From: Trinickia diaoshuihuensis
GTDB lineage: Bacteria > Pseudomonadota > Gammaproteobacteria > Burkholderiales > Burkholderiaceae
NCBI RefSeq assembly: GCF_003390925.1
Contig: NZ_QUBS01000090.1
Span: 1-64,000 of the forward strand
Reading direction: 5' to 3'
DNA length: 64,000 nt
The notes beneath the pieces are model-generated. The model was not told the DNA's origin and made no database searches. It saw only the letters and a program-made list of their open reading frames with translations. The position numbers and the translations under genes are program-made. Positions within the stretch are counted from its first letter, which is position 1. Each line of letters begins with the position of its first letter. Shown here piece by piece: positions 51,076 through 59,868 of the stretch.

Positions 51076-53661
51076 TCAAGCTGAGATGTCGGCCTGCACC
51101 CGGCCCAGTTCGACCTTCAGCCGGCGCCCGCCGGTTCCCTCGCTCTGATGCATGGCTTCCTCGAGCGCCGCCCGCGCCTCCTCGCGGCGCCCGCATTCGC
51201 TCAGCAAACGCGCGTATTGCGCGAGCAGCATCGTCCATGGGGTGAGATAGCCGGTTTCGCGCACGGCGTCGAGCGCGGCTCGGAACGCGGGCGCGCGAGC
51301 GGGATTGGGATCGACGACGGACCTCAAATATTCGTCATAGCCGTCGCAGCAGGCCAGCCAGACGACGAAGCCCCCGAGCGTCGCACGCGCGCGCAGCAGC
51401 GCGATGCCCTCGCGCGCCAAATCGAACGCGCCGCTCATCAGCGCGATCGGCACCAACCCCTCGACGAGGACATGGCACAGCACGACATCGCGCCCATAGT
51501 CGAGCGCCGCTTGTAGCGCGCATCGCGCGACGCGCAGCGCTTCGCCGGCGTCCGCCTCCGCCCATAGCACGCGCGCGAGCGTCGTTCGCGCGACGATGCC
51601 GTCCTCGATGGGAAAACCCGGAATGCCCCAGCGCTCGTCCGCATAGGCGTAGGCCGGCAGCATCTGCTCGAGCCGGGCGCGCGCGGCCCGCAGGTCGCCG
51701 GCGTAAAACAACGCGATCGCTTCCGTTCGCTGGGCCGTCAAGCGTAGCTCGAACCGAGCCGACATTCGCGCAAGCGCGCCGAAGCGCCGCGCCAACTTCA
51801 ATGCCTCACGCGTCTCGCCCCGATACTGGTGGGCGCTCCATAGCCCCCACACCGCGCGCAGTTCATACTCCGCATCGCTCGCCGCGACCGCCAGCGACAG
51901 GACTTCGCCCCAGACTTCGTCGACAGCCTGCACCGGCCCCTGCGTATAGAACAGCGCGGCCCCGTACGCCGCCAGCAGCGATAAGCGATTCGCGGTGGAG
52001 ACCGGCGCCACCGCCGGGGCGGACATCGCGTTGAGCGCGATGCGTGCACGCTCGCAGCATTCGTCCACCAACGAAAGATCGAGCAGGCACGGCACCGCAA
52101 CCGCCGCCAAGGCGATGCCGACGCCACGGTCGCCGTCGGGCGAGAACGCCCAGTCGAGCGCGGTGCGCAGATTCCCCAACTCGTGCCGGCAAGCCATGAA
52201 CCATGCAGCCTGCTCGCTCCCCGAATGCGGGGCGGGCAACCGCGACAGCCCTGCTCGGAAATAGTTGGCGTGGGCCAGCGCGGCAGCCTTACGCTCGCCG
52301 TGATCCTCGAGTTGCTGCAACGCGTAGACCCGCGTGATTTCGAGTAGCCGGTAACGTGTGCACGCGTCTTCGCTCTCGCGCTGCACCAACGATTTCGCGA
52401 CGAGACCACTCAGCGCGTTCAGTACGTCGGCGCGCGTAAAGCCGCGCCCCGCGATGACATGGTACGCCGCATCGAACGAAAAACCGTTCATGAAGATGCC
52501 GAGCCAGCGCAACAACACGCGTTCCCGGTCGTCGAGCAATCGATAGCTCCAATCGAGCATCGCTTTCAACGTCTGATGTCGCGGCAACGCGGTCCGAATG
52601 CCGCCGGACAGAATCCGGAACTGATCGTCGAGGTGTTCCGCAAGCACTTCGACGCCGAGCACGGCAGCACGCGCCGCCGCCAATTCGACGGCGAGCGGGA
52701 TGCCATCGAGCCGGCGGCAGATAAGACCGATGACCGTCAGCGCACGCTCGTCGAGTACGAAGCGCGGATCCGCCGCTCGGGCGCGATCGACGAACAGACG
52801 CACGGCGCTCGCGCGCAGAATCTCTTCGGCAGCCCCGCCTTCTTTCGGCACATCGAGCGGCTGAACGCGATAGACGGTTTCGCCCGGAATCCGCAACGCT
52901 TCACGACTCGTGGTCAATACGCACAGCGTTTCGTTCGCCGATGTGATCGCCGCCGCGATCTGCGCGGCCGCCTCGATGACATGTTCGCAGTTATCGAGTA
53001 CGAGCAGCATATGGCGGCCGGTCAAGACCGCCATGACGTCGTCCATCGTGAGCCGCCCGGCAGGCGCCGCAATGCCGAGGGCATTCGCGAGCGCGTCGAC
53101 GGCGAAGCGCGAATCCGATACGGTCGCGAACGGCACGAACACCGCACCGTCCGCGAACCGCGTATCGATTCGCTTGGCGACTTGCACCGCGATGCTCGTT
53201 TTGCCGATGCCGCCGGCGCCGGCCAGCGTGACGAGGTTCGTCGCATCCAACGCATCGACCACATCATCGATCGAAGCGTCCCGGCCGATCAGCACCGGCG
53301 CGCAAACGGGCATCGCGGGGCGCGGGAGGCCCATGTCCACCGACAGGGCCGCCGGAGAACGAACCGGCAGACGATCGGGGAGGACGAGCCGGTAACCGCG
53401 GCCCGACACCGTGCGAATGAGATCCCGGTCCGATGCGAGCGCTTTGCGCAAGGCGGCCACGTGAACCTGAAGATTGTTCTCGTCGACGACCGCGCGCGGC
53501 CAGACCGCCGCCATAATTTCGTCCTTCGAGACCAGCGCGCCCTGGGCTCGAATGAGGACTTCCAGAATATCGAACGCCCGGCTGCCGATGCGCAACGCCA
53601 CGCCGTTGCAACGAATCTCTCGGTGCTCTAGACAGACATCCAATTGTCCAATCTTGATCAT
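51076..53661 (-). CDS. OmpR-type winged helix - NTPase - TPR regulator, full-length form
   Basis: An 861-residue protein from the ATG at 53661. The winged helix occupies residues 1-95 (RAFDILEVLIRAQGALVSKDEIMAAVWPRAVV, NLQVHVAALRKAL, RGYRLVLP). The NTPase domain has GAGGIGKTSIA (about 155), HMLLVLDNCEHVI, TTSREAL and RRLDGIPLAVELAAARAA, then WSYRLLDDRERVLLRWLGIF. A long helical TPR-like region follows (about 480-860) that probably binds an inducer or partner, as in MalT-like STAND activators. It shares architecture and many motifs with the 485-residue protein at 40878. An upstream in-frame extension to 53724 is less likely. Confidence 0.9.
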   Translation of the reverse strand: MIKIGQLDVCLEHREIRCNGVALRIGSRAFDILEVLIRAQGALVSKDEIMAAVWPRAVVDENNLQVHVAALRKALASDRDLIRTVSGRGYRLVLPDRLPVRSPAALSVDMGLPRPAMPVCAPVLIGRDASIDDVVDALDATNLVTLAGAGGIGKTSIAVQVAKRIDTRFADGAVFVPFATVSDSRFAVDALANALGIAAPAGRLTMDDVMAVLTGRHMLLVLDNCEHVIEAAAQIAAAITSANETLCVLTTSREALRIPGETVYRVQPLDVPKEGGAAEEILRASAVRLFVDRARAADPRFVLDERALTVIGLICRRLDGIPLAVELAAARAAVLGVEVLAEHLDDQFRILSGGIRTALPRHQTLKAMLDWSYRLLDDRERVLLRWLGIFMNGFSFDAAYHVIAGRGFTRADVLNALSGLVAKSLVQRESEDACTRYRLLEITRVYALQQLEDHGERKAAALAHANYFRAGLSRLPAPHSGSEQAAWFMACRHELGNLRTALDWAFSPDGDRGVGIALAAVAVPCLLDLSLVDECCERARIALNAMSAPAVAPVSTANRLSLLAAYGAALFYTQGPVQAVDEVWGEVLSLAVAASDAEYELRAVWGLWSAHQYRGETREALKLARRFGALARMSARFELRLTAQRTEAIALFYAGDLRAARARLEQMLPAYAYADERWGIPGFPIEDGIVARTTLARVLWAEADAGEALRVARCALQAALDYGRDVVLCHVLVEGLVPIALMSGAFDLAREGIALLRARATLGGFVVWLACCDGYDEYLRSVVDPNPARAPAFRAALDAVRETGYLTPWTMLLAQYARLLSECGRREEARAALEEAMHQSEGTGGRRLKVELGRVQADISA

Positions 53662-53725
53662 GGTGAACCTGTGTAGCGGGAAATCGATCGGTGATTGAAC
53701 GGCGGGCGCGGCCGGAGCGCACATG

Positions 53726-54241
53726 TTACGGCATAGCCATCGCGCAACGTTTTAAATGTTTTGAATCTAATGTTCGATTTTTTTGAACCTGCCGGACATA
53801 GCCGGCGCGGAGCAAGGGCGGTACGCCGGCCGGGCGCATCGCCACGCGTTCCAATTCGGCCGCCAGGATCATCGCGAAGCAATTGGCGGGACGATTCGGG
53901 CTGCGCCATTGCGGTTTATAGATCGCGTCGCCGCGGCGGATGGCGCGGCCCGTCAACGCGCAAACGCCCCCTCGCCGGGCTTGGGCGCGAATCCAACGCT
54001 GGTCGAGATAGCGGCATTGCGTCGAATCGCTCCACGAGACGAGCAGCGACTGCGCGTTTTGTTTTTCGACGGCAATCACCGACGTGCCGAGCAGCACGCC
54101 CGCCACGGCCGGCCCGGCGTCGCCGTTCTTAGGAATGCGGCGTCTCGCGGGATCGATAGGCGGCAGCAATATCGGCCGCGGTTTGCCGGGCTGCGCGTGA
54201 ATCAGCGAGAGCATCTGCTCCCAACGATCGAATTCGTTCAT
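53726..54241 (-). CDS. DUF3331 domain-containing protein
   Basis: About 171 residues from the ATG at 54241. The central region (SLLVSWSDSTQCRYLDQRW, then CALTGRAIRRGDAIYKPQ and PANCFAMILAAELERV) matches the DUF3331 family, which is largely restricted to Burkholderiaceae and has no known function. No membrane segments. The in-frame TTG at 54283 is an alternative start. Monocistronic, convergent with nothing. Confidence 0.78.
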   Translation of the reverse strand: MNEFDRWEQMLSLIHAQPGKPRPILLPPIDPARRRIPKNGDAGPAVAGVLLGTSVIAVEKQNAQSLLVSWSDSTQCRYLDQRWIRAQARRGGVCALTGRAIRRGDAIYKPQWRSPNRPANCFAMILAAELERVAMRPAGVPPLLRAGYVRQVQKNRTLDSKHLKRCAMAMP

Positions 54242-54482
54242 ATGTTTTTGCCCTCGCACGTAGCTGCGCTTCACCTCTTTCAATTTCCGTACTGCATCGT
54301 AGCAACGCGGACTCGGCGCGCGAATTTAATCGTTCTGAATACTCCTGTTGCCCCGCCCGCAAGGACAAATCATTCGGGTTTTAAGAAGCTTTCAGGCTTA
54401 ACCAAGGATTTCGGCACGCGGTTCCAGTAGTCTTGATACAAGCAGGACGAGGCGAACGGTCACCTGCGCCGAGGAACACCCG

Positions 54483-54866
54483 ATGACCCACACCACCGAT
54501 ATCGCGTTGCTCTTCTTGCGCGTCAGCGCAAGCGTGTTGCTGTTGATCGTGCATGGCCTGCCGAAAATCCGGCACTTCGCCGCGCAAGAATCGGCCATCG
54601 AGGACCCGTTTCACCTCGGCAAAAAGCTCACGATCGGATTCGCGATTTTTGCCGAAGCCGTCTGTCCGCTCTTGATCATCGCCGGGTGGGAGACGCGCCT
54701 GGCCGCCCTTCCGGTGATCGCCGTCACCGCCATCGCGCTCGCCCGCGTGCATCCGGAGTGGACCGTCGAACAAGCGCAGTTCGCTTGGATGCTGCTCATC
54801 CTATTCGGCACGATCGCTATCGCGGGCCCCGGGCACTATGCGCTGGCGCCCTTGATCAAACTTTGA
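54483..54866 (+). CDS. DoxX family membrane protein
   Basis: A 127-residue inner-membrane protein with about four hydrophobic segments. The pattern LLFLRVSASVLLLIVHGLPKIRHF at the start and the IAGWETRLAALPVI segment place it in the DoxX/SURF4 family, which has varied roles in redox and thiol stress. It begins a run of six co-directional genes with short gaps; the next gene follows after 12 bp. Confidence 0.85.
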   Translation: MTHTTDIALLFLRVSASVLLLIVHGLPKIRHFAAQESAIEDPFHLGKKLTIGFAIFAEAVCPLLIIAGWETRLAALPVIAVTAIALARVHPEWTVEQAQFAWMLLILFGTIAIAGPGHYALAPLIKL

Positions 54867-54878
54867 AGAGACGTTGCG

Positions 54879-55529
54879 ATGACCCGAACCGTCGCCGGCA
54901 TTTCGATCCCGGACAGCGAGATGGCACAGGCCGCATTGGCGACCGCACGCGCCGCCAAACCGGAAATCCTATTTCGTCATTCGATGCGCGTTTTTCTATT
55001 CGCGGCCCTTATCGGTCGAAACCGCGGGCTTGTGCACGACTCGGAGCTGCTCTACGTGACCGCGCTGTTTCACGACATCGGACTGACCGCCGCCTACCAC
55101 GGATCGTGCAAGCGGTTCGAGGTCGACGGCGCGAACGCGGTCCATGCCTTTCTCGCCGGCTACGGCGTGCCGCAGGAGATGCTTTCCGAAGCGTGGTCGG
55201 CAATCGCGCTGCACACGACGTTCGGCATTCATGCGGACATGCCGTCGCATACCGCACTCGCCTCGTTGATCGCGGCAGGCGTACAAGCCGAGTTGCTGTG
55301 CATGCACACGGACGAGATGACGCTTGCCGAGCGCAACGCCGTCATTCACGAATTTCCGCGCGGAGAGCAGTTCAAGGAACACATCATCACCGCATTCGCA
55401 CAAGGCATGGTGTGGCGCCCCGATACCACGTTCGGTACGGTCAACGCGGATATCCTCGAACGGTACGACCCGAACTATCGCCGCCGGAATTTCTGCGGAT
55501 TGATCCTCGGATCGAACTGGGACGACTAG
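54879..55529 (+). CDS. HD-domain hydrolase of the cyanamide-hydratase-like family
   Basis: A 216-residue protein with HD-superfamily metal ligands: His in RHSMRVFLFA (about 34), the His-Asp pair in VTALFHDIGLT (about 67), and histidines in AIALHTTFGIH (about 110). The FEVDGANAVHAFL segment and overall order resemble the cyanamide hydratase/Ddi2 group. That group hydrates cyanamide or acts on related small molecules, but the substrate here is not determinable. It lies between a DoxX gene (12 bp) and a tripartite efflux system (37 bp), which suggests handling of a toxic small compound. Confidence 0.85.
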   Translation: MTRTVAGISIPDSEMAQAALATARAAKPEILFRHSMRVFLFAALIGRNRGLVHDSELLYVTALFHDIGLTAAYHGSCKRFEVDGANAVHAFLAGYGVPQEMLSEAWSAIALHTTFGIHADMPSHTALASLIAAGVQAELLCMHTDEMTLAERNAVIHEFPRGEQFKEHIITAFAQGMVWRPDTTFGTVNADILERYDPNYRRRNFCGLILGSNWDD

Positions 55530-55566
55530 CACGCCAAGGCGCCCCAACCACCACCAGGCATCCGCG

Positions 55567-57180
55567 ATGAACGACCCCGTCCTGAACCGGCCTATCGCCG
55601 CGTCCTCGAGCGCGGAGCCGGGCGCGACCGCGCCGGCAGCCTCCGCGAACTCATCGCTGCTGCTGGGCCTCGGCCTGGCAACGGGCATGGAGTTCTACAC
55701 GTTCGACAGCATGAATCTCGTGCTACCCGACTTGACGGGCACGCTGGGCGTCTCGGCCGACGAGGCCAGTTGGCTGCTGACCGTCTACAGTTGCACGCTG
55801 TTCCTAGGGGTACCGGTATCGGTATGGCTTGCCGGTCACGTCGGCTACAAGCGTTTCCTGCTCGCGACGATTTGGGCGTACGCCGTCGCCTCGATCGGTT
55901 GCGCGCTCGCGCCCGGCCTCGATTCGATGTTGTTCTGCCGTGCGCTTCAGGGACTGGCGGGGGCCGGTCTCGTCGTGTGGTGGCGCGCGAGCATCTACGT
56001 GCTGATGCCCAAGCCGCAGCGCAGCGCGGCGCTCATGCGCGTATCGACCGTGCTTTATCTATCGAGCGCCGCGGGCCTGCTCGCGAGCGGCTATATCACC
56101 GACCGCTACGACTGGCGCTTGATCTTCTTGCCCAATCTGCTCTATGCGGGCGGCGCCCTCTGGCTGCTCTCGCGTCACTTTCCGTCGCTGCCGCCGGCCG
56201 CGTCGGGGCGTGTCATCGAGACCGACTGGCTCGGCATTGCATTGATCGCCATCGCGCTCGTTTCCTTGCAAATCATTCTAAACCGCGGCGAGATCGACGA
56301 CTGGTTCGGGTCGGCTCACCTGCGCTTGCTCGCGTTCGCCGGCGCCGCCGCCTTCATTGCGTTCGTCGCGTGGCAAGCGAGCACCGCCAATCGCACGCCG
56401 CTCTTATGTCTGGATTTGCTGCGCGATCGCCATGTGCTGTCTTCGGCGGTGCTGGGCGTATTTACCGGCATGATTCTCTCGGGCAGCGTCTTCGTGCTGC
56501 CCGAGTTCCTGCGCAACCTGGCCGATCACACTTACAGCGCCACCCAGACTGGTCAGATCATGTGCGTCTACGCGCTGTGCGCGGCGGGGCTGCGCCCCGC
56601 GGTAGTCGGGCTCGTGACCCGCGTGGGTCAGCGTAAGACGATCGCGATCTCGCTGCTCATGCTGCTCGCATCGATGCTCGTCTTTCACCAGTTGATGACC
56701 GCCGGCACACCGGGCCCGCGTTTCGTGCTGCCGCTCGTGCTCTACGCCTGTTGCCTCGCGCCGCTCCTACCCTCCGTCGGCAGCGGCACCGTTGCAAGGA
56801 TCGACCAGAACAAGCTGCTCGACGGCGTCTCCCTCTATATGACGTTTCGCCAGTTCGGCGCATCGCTGGGCGTCGCGCTGCTGACCATTCTCATCGCGCA
56901 TCGGGAAACGCTACACTCGTCGCGCCTTCTCGAGCACGTCCGCTCCGATTCCGTCACGACGCGAAGCTGGCTCTCGTCGATGCAAACGGCGCTCGTCGGT
57001 CACGGCGGGCAAACGCCGTTCGACGCCGCTCAAGCCGCCGTCCATCTGCTCGCACACGAAGCGGCTCGTCAAGCGGCCACACTTGCCTACGCCGATGCAT
57101 TCGCATTCATGGCCGCGATCGGCGTGCTCGCGCTGTGCGCCCTCGCGCTCGTCCCACCCACCCCTGTCCAGGGCAAATAG
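55567..57180 (+). CDS. DHA2 family MFS efflux transporter (EmrB-type)
   Basis: A 537-residue inner-membrane protein with about fourteen hydrophobic segments. The first helix carries the variant FDSMNLVLPDLTG in place of the usual DxTIVNVALP, and VSVWLAGHVGYKRFLLAT is the loop 2-3 motif. It is followed after 10 bp by an EmrA/HlyD adaptor and then an outer-membrane channel gene, so the three build a tripartite pump across both membranes. The exported compound is unknown; it may be linked to the HD enzyme upstream. Confidence 0.9.
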   Translation: MNDPVLNRPIAASSSAEPGATAPAASANSSLLLGLGLATGMEFYTFDSMNLVLPDLTGTLGVSADEASWLLTVYSCTLFLGVPVSVWLAGHVGYKRFLLATIWAYAVASIGCALAPGLDSMLFCRALQGLAGAGLVVWWRASIYVLMPKPQRSAALMRVSTVLYLSSAAGLLASGYITDRYDWRLIFLPNLLYAGGALWLLSRHFPSLPPAASGRVIETDWLGIALIAIALVSLQIILNRGEIDDWFGSAHLRLLAFAGAAAFIAFVAWQASTANRTPLLCLDLLRDRHVLSSAVLGVFTGMILSGSVFVLPEFLRNLADHTYSATQTGQIMCVYALCAAGLRPAVVGLVTRVGQRKTIAISLLMLLASMLVFHQLMTAGTPGPRFVLPLVLYACCLAPLLPSVGSGTVARIDQNKLLDGVSLYMTFRQFGASLGVALLTILIAHRETLHSSRLLEHVRSDSVTTRSWLSSMQTALVGHGGQTPFDAAQAAVHLLAHEAARQAATLAYADAFAFMAAIGVLALCALALVPPTPVQGK

Positions 57181-57190
57181 CAGGTTGCAT

Positions 57191-58255
57191 ATGGCCGTGA
57201 CAACGCATTCATCCCTCGGTATCCGGCATATCGCCGGCTTATCGGCGTGTGCCGCGCTGATACTCGTCGCACTCTATATCGTCGTGCCGGGCTTTTACGC
57301 ACAGACGACGAACGACGCCTACGTCGATGCGCACGTCGTCTCCATCATCCCGAAGGTGCCAGCCTACGTGCAAACGCTGCACGTAGACGACAACAGCAGC
57401 GTCAAACCGGGCCAGTTGCTGGTGGAACTCGATCCGCGCGAGTACGCGGTTCAACTGTCCCAAGCCAAAGCGAGCTTGGCCGACGCCGAGGGCAAATTGC
57501 AGGAAGCACGCGATGAAATCCCCGTTGCCGATGCGCAGGTGGCGCAGCAGCGAGCGGAGCTGGAGGTCGCGCAGGCCAACGCGAAGCTAGCCGCGATCAA
57601 TCTGAGCCGGCTGGAGTCCGTATCGGATATGCGCGCCATCTCGTCGCAACGCGTCGACGAAGGCAAAAGCGCGGCCGCGAGCACGCGGGCCGCCACACTC
57701 GCGGCGCAGGTCCGGATCGCGGGGGCGCAGGCGCAGGCGAAACTCGCGCGTTCGAAGGCCGCCACGGCACGAGCCGCCGTCGAGCAGGCGCGAGCCGCCC
57801 TCGATCAAGCCGCGCTGAATGTGTCATACACAAAAATCTACGCAACCGAGGCGGGCAGCGTGGCGCGCAAGAGCGTGGAAGCGGGCAATTTCGTGCAGCC
57901 CGGCCAACTGTTGCTGTCGCTCGTTCCGCGACATTTGTACGTCATCGCCAACTACAAGGAAACGCAGCTCACGCGCGTGCGGCCCGGCCAACGCGTATCG
58001 ATCGACATCGATGCGTTCCCGCGCCTGAGGCTGCATGGCCACGTGGAAAGTATCCAGCGCGGCACCGGCTCGCGCTTCGCGCTGCTGCCCCCGGAAAACG
58101 CAACAGGCAACTTCGTCAAGGTAGTGCAACGCGTTCCAGTCAAGATCGAATTCGACGATCCGGGCGAGGCGTTGCGCTGGATCTCCCCCGGTATGTCGGT
58201 CGAAACGCGCATCTTCGTCAGGGAGCAGCCGCGATGGCTCGGTTTCCTCAACTAG
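57191..58255 (+). CDS. HlyD/EmrA-type membrane fusion protein
   Basis: A 354-residue periplasmic adaptor. One N-terminal membrane helix (LSACAALILVALYIVVPG) is followed by TTNDAYVDAHVVSIIPKVPAYVQTLHVDDNSSVKPGQLLVELDPREY, the biotinyl-lipoyl half typical of EmrA, then a long Ala/Gln-rich coiled coil (about 95-215) and the second lipoyl and beta-barrel part (TEAGSVARKSVEAGNFVQPGQLLLSLVP). The ATG at 57191 is used. It connects the EmrB-type pump with the outer-membrane factor, whose start lies inside this gene's last codons. Confidence 0.93.
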   Translation: MAVTTHSSLGIRHIAGLSACAALILVALYIVVPGFYAQTTNDAYVDAHVVSIIPKVPAYVQTLHVDDNSSVKPGQLLVELDPREYAVQLSQAKASLADAEGKLQEARDEIPVADAQVAQQRAELEVAQANAKLAAINLSRLESVSDMRAISSQRVDEGKSAAASTRAATLAAQVRIAGAQAQAKLARSKAATARAAVEQARAALDQAALNVSYTKIYATEAGSVARKSVEAGNFVQPGQLLLSLVPRHLYVIANYKETQLTRVRPGQRVSIDIDAFPRLRLHGHVESIQRGTGSRFALLPPENATGNFVKVVQRVPVKIEFDDPGEALRWISPGMSVETRIFVREQPRWLGFLN

Positions 58256-59811
58256 CTGCCGCTTGCGTGGCGGCCTTCCCAAGGTATGCGGGCACGCGCG
58301 CGTCAGGGCGGGCTCGTTCTCGTGTCTTGGGGACCGCGGTATTGGCATCGATCGGCGCCGTATTCGCGGGCTGCACCGTCGGGCCCGACTATGTCGCGCC
58401 GAAAGCCGCGATGCCCGCGCGCTACGTGGAGCGGCATGCGATGCCGGCGCGCGTCGAAGATCCGGTGCACGCGGCGCAACTCGATACTTGGTGGAAAAAC
58501 TTCGGAGACCCGACGCTCGACGCGTTGATCGACGAGGCGCTGCGGCAAGCGCCGGATATCGAGCAAGCCGAAGCACGCGTGGGCGAGGCTCGCGCGCTGC
58601 GCGGCATCGCGGGCGCGGCCGATCTGCCGGAAGTCGATGCCGGCTCGGCCTACAAGCGCACGCACGGCAGCGCGAACGTCCCCCTCGGCGTACAACCGGG
58701 CGGGCTAGGCCGGGGCGCCAACGGCAATCTCTGGCAAGCGGGTTTCGACGCCTCGTGGGAGATCGATCTATTCGGCGGGGCGCGCCGCGGCGTCGAATCG
58801 GCCGATGCGTCGTATCAGGCCGAACTCGCCTCGCGCGGTGACGTGACCTTGACGCTCGTCGCCGAAATCGCACGCGACTACGTCGAACTGCGAGGCGCGC
58901 AACGCCGCCTCGAAGTCGCACGCGATAACCTCTCGATCCAGCAAGACGCGCTGGCACTCACTCGCTCGCAGTTCGACGCGGGACTCGCGTCTCGCCTCGA
59001 TGTGTTGCGCGCGCAGGCGCAGGTTTCGGACACGCAAGCCGAATTGCCGGCGCTCACCGAGACCGCGCGCGCCTCGATCTACCGGATCGGCGCATTGCTG
59101 GGCCGCCCGCCCGAAGATCTGCTCGCACGCCTCGACGTTTCAGGCGCCATTCCGGCGCCGTGCGCCGACGTCCCCATCGGTCTGCCGTCGGACCTGCTCC
59201 AGCGCCGCCCCGATATCCGCGCTGCCGAGCGGCGGCTCGCGGCGGCCAATGCGCGTATCGGCATGGCAAAGGCCGATCTTTATCCGCACTTCTCGCTCAC
59301 CGGCGCGGCCGGACTCGAAAGCTTGAACGCATCGACGCTGCTGACGGCGCCCAGCCGTTACCTCGCGGTCGGCCCAAGCGTGCGTTGGTTGATCTTCGAT
59401 GCCGGCAAGGTTCGCTTCGCGGTGAGTGCGGAACAGGCGCGGACCGATCAAGCCGAGGCGGCCTACCGGCGTACGGTGCTCGACGCGCTGCGCGACGTGG
59501 AAACGGCGCTCGACGCGTACGGTCAGTCGCGTGTACGGCGCGAGCAGCTTGCCGCCGAGACGGCAAGCGACCGCGATGCCGTGACCCTCGCCACGCGGCT
59601 CTATCGGCAGGGACTGACCGACTTCATCTCGGTGCTCGACGCCGAACGCTCGCTCTATAAGGCCGACGACAAGCTCGCGCAGACCGATCGAGACACGGCG
59701 CTCGCGCTCGTGGCGCTCTATAAGTCGCTCGGCGGAGGCTGGCACACGCCGCCCGCAGCGCAGACCCTGCCCCGCGAGCAAGACGCCGCGGCCATCGTCT
59801 TGCAGCGATAG
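58234..59811 (+). CDS. Outer-membrane efflux channel lipoprotein (NodT/OprM family)
   Basis: A 525-residue precursor. The N-terminus is unusually long and basic before a hydrophobic segment and the lipobox VFAGC (about residue 48), then the family opening TVGPDYVAPKAAMPARY and WWKNFGDPTLDALIDEAL. The two OEP repeats follow (about 90-270 and 300-490), including LPSDLLQRRPDIRAAERRLAAANARIGMAKADLYPHFSL and GLTDFISVLDAERSLY. The ATG overlaps the adaptor gene by 22 bases and has GGGAG upstream. It forms the exit duct of the tripartite pump. Confidence 0.93.
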   Translation: MARFPQLAAACVAAFPRYAGTRASGRARSRVLGTAVLASIGAVFAGCTVGPDYVAPKAAMPARYVERHAMPARVEDPVHAAQLDTWWKNFGDPTLDALIDEALRQAPDIEQAEARVGEARALRGIAGAADLPEVDAGSAYKRTHGSANVPLGVQPGGLGRGANGNLWQAGFDASWEIDLFGGARRGVESADASYQAELASRGDVTLTLVAEIARDYVELRGAQRRLEVARDNLSIQQDALALTRSQFDAGLASRLDVLRAQAQVSDTQAELPALTETARASIYRIGALLGRPPEDLLARLDVSGAIPAPCADVPIGLPSDLLQRRPDIRAAERRLAAANARIGMAKADLYPHFSLTGAAGLESLNASTLLTAPSRYLAVGPSVRWLIFDAGKVRFAVSAEQARTDQAEAAYRRTVLDALRDVETALDAYGQSRVRREQLAAETASDRDAVTLATRLYRQGLTDFISVLDAERSLYKADDKLAQTDRDTALALVALYKSLGGGWHTPPAAQTLPREQDAAAIVLQR

Positions 59812-59868
59812 CGGCGTCGTTCGCTTCGCCTCTCACAACGTTCCTTTTCTCGCGCCGGCGCTACCTCC

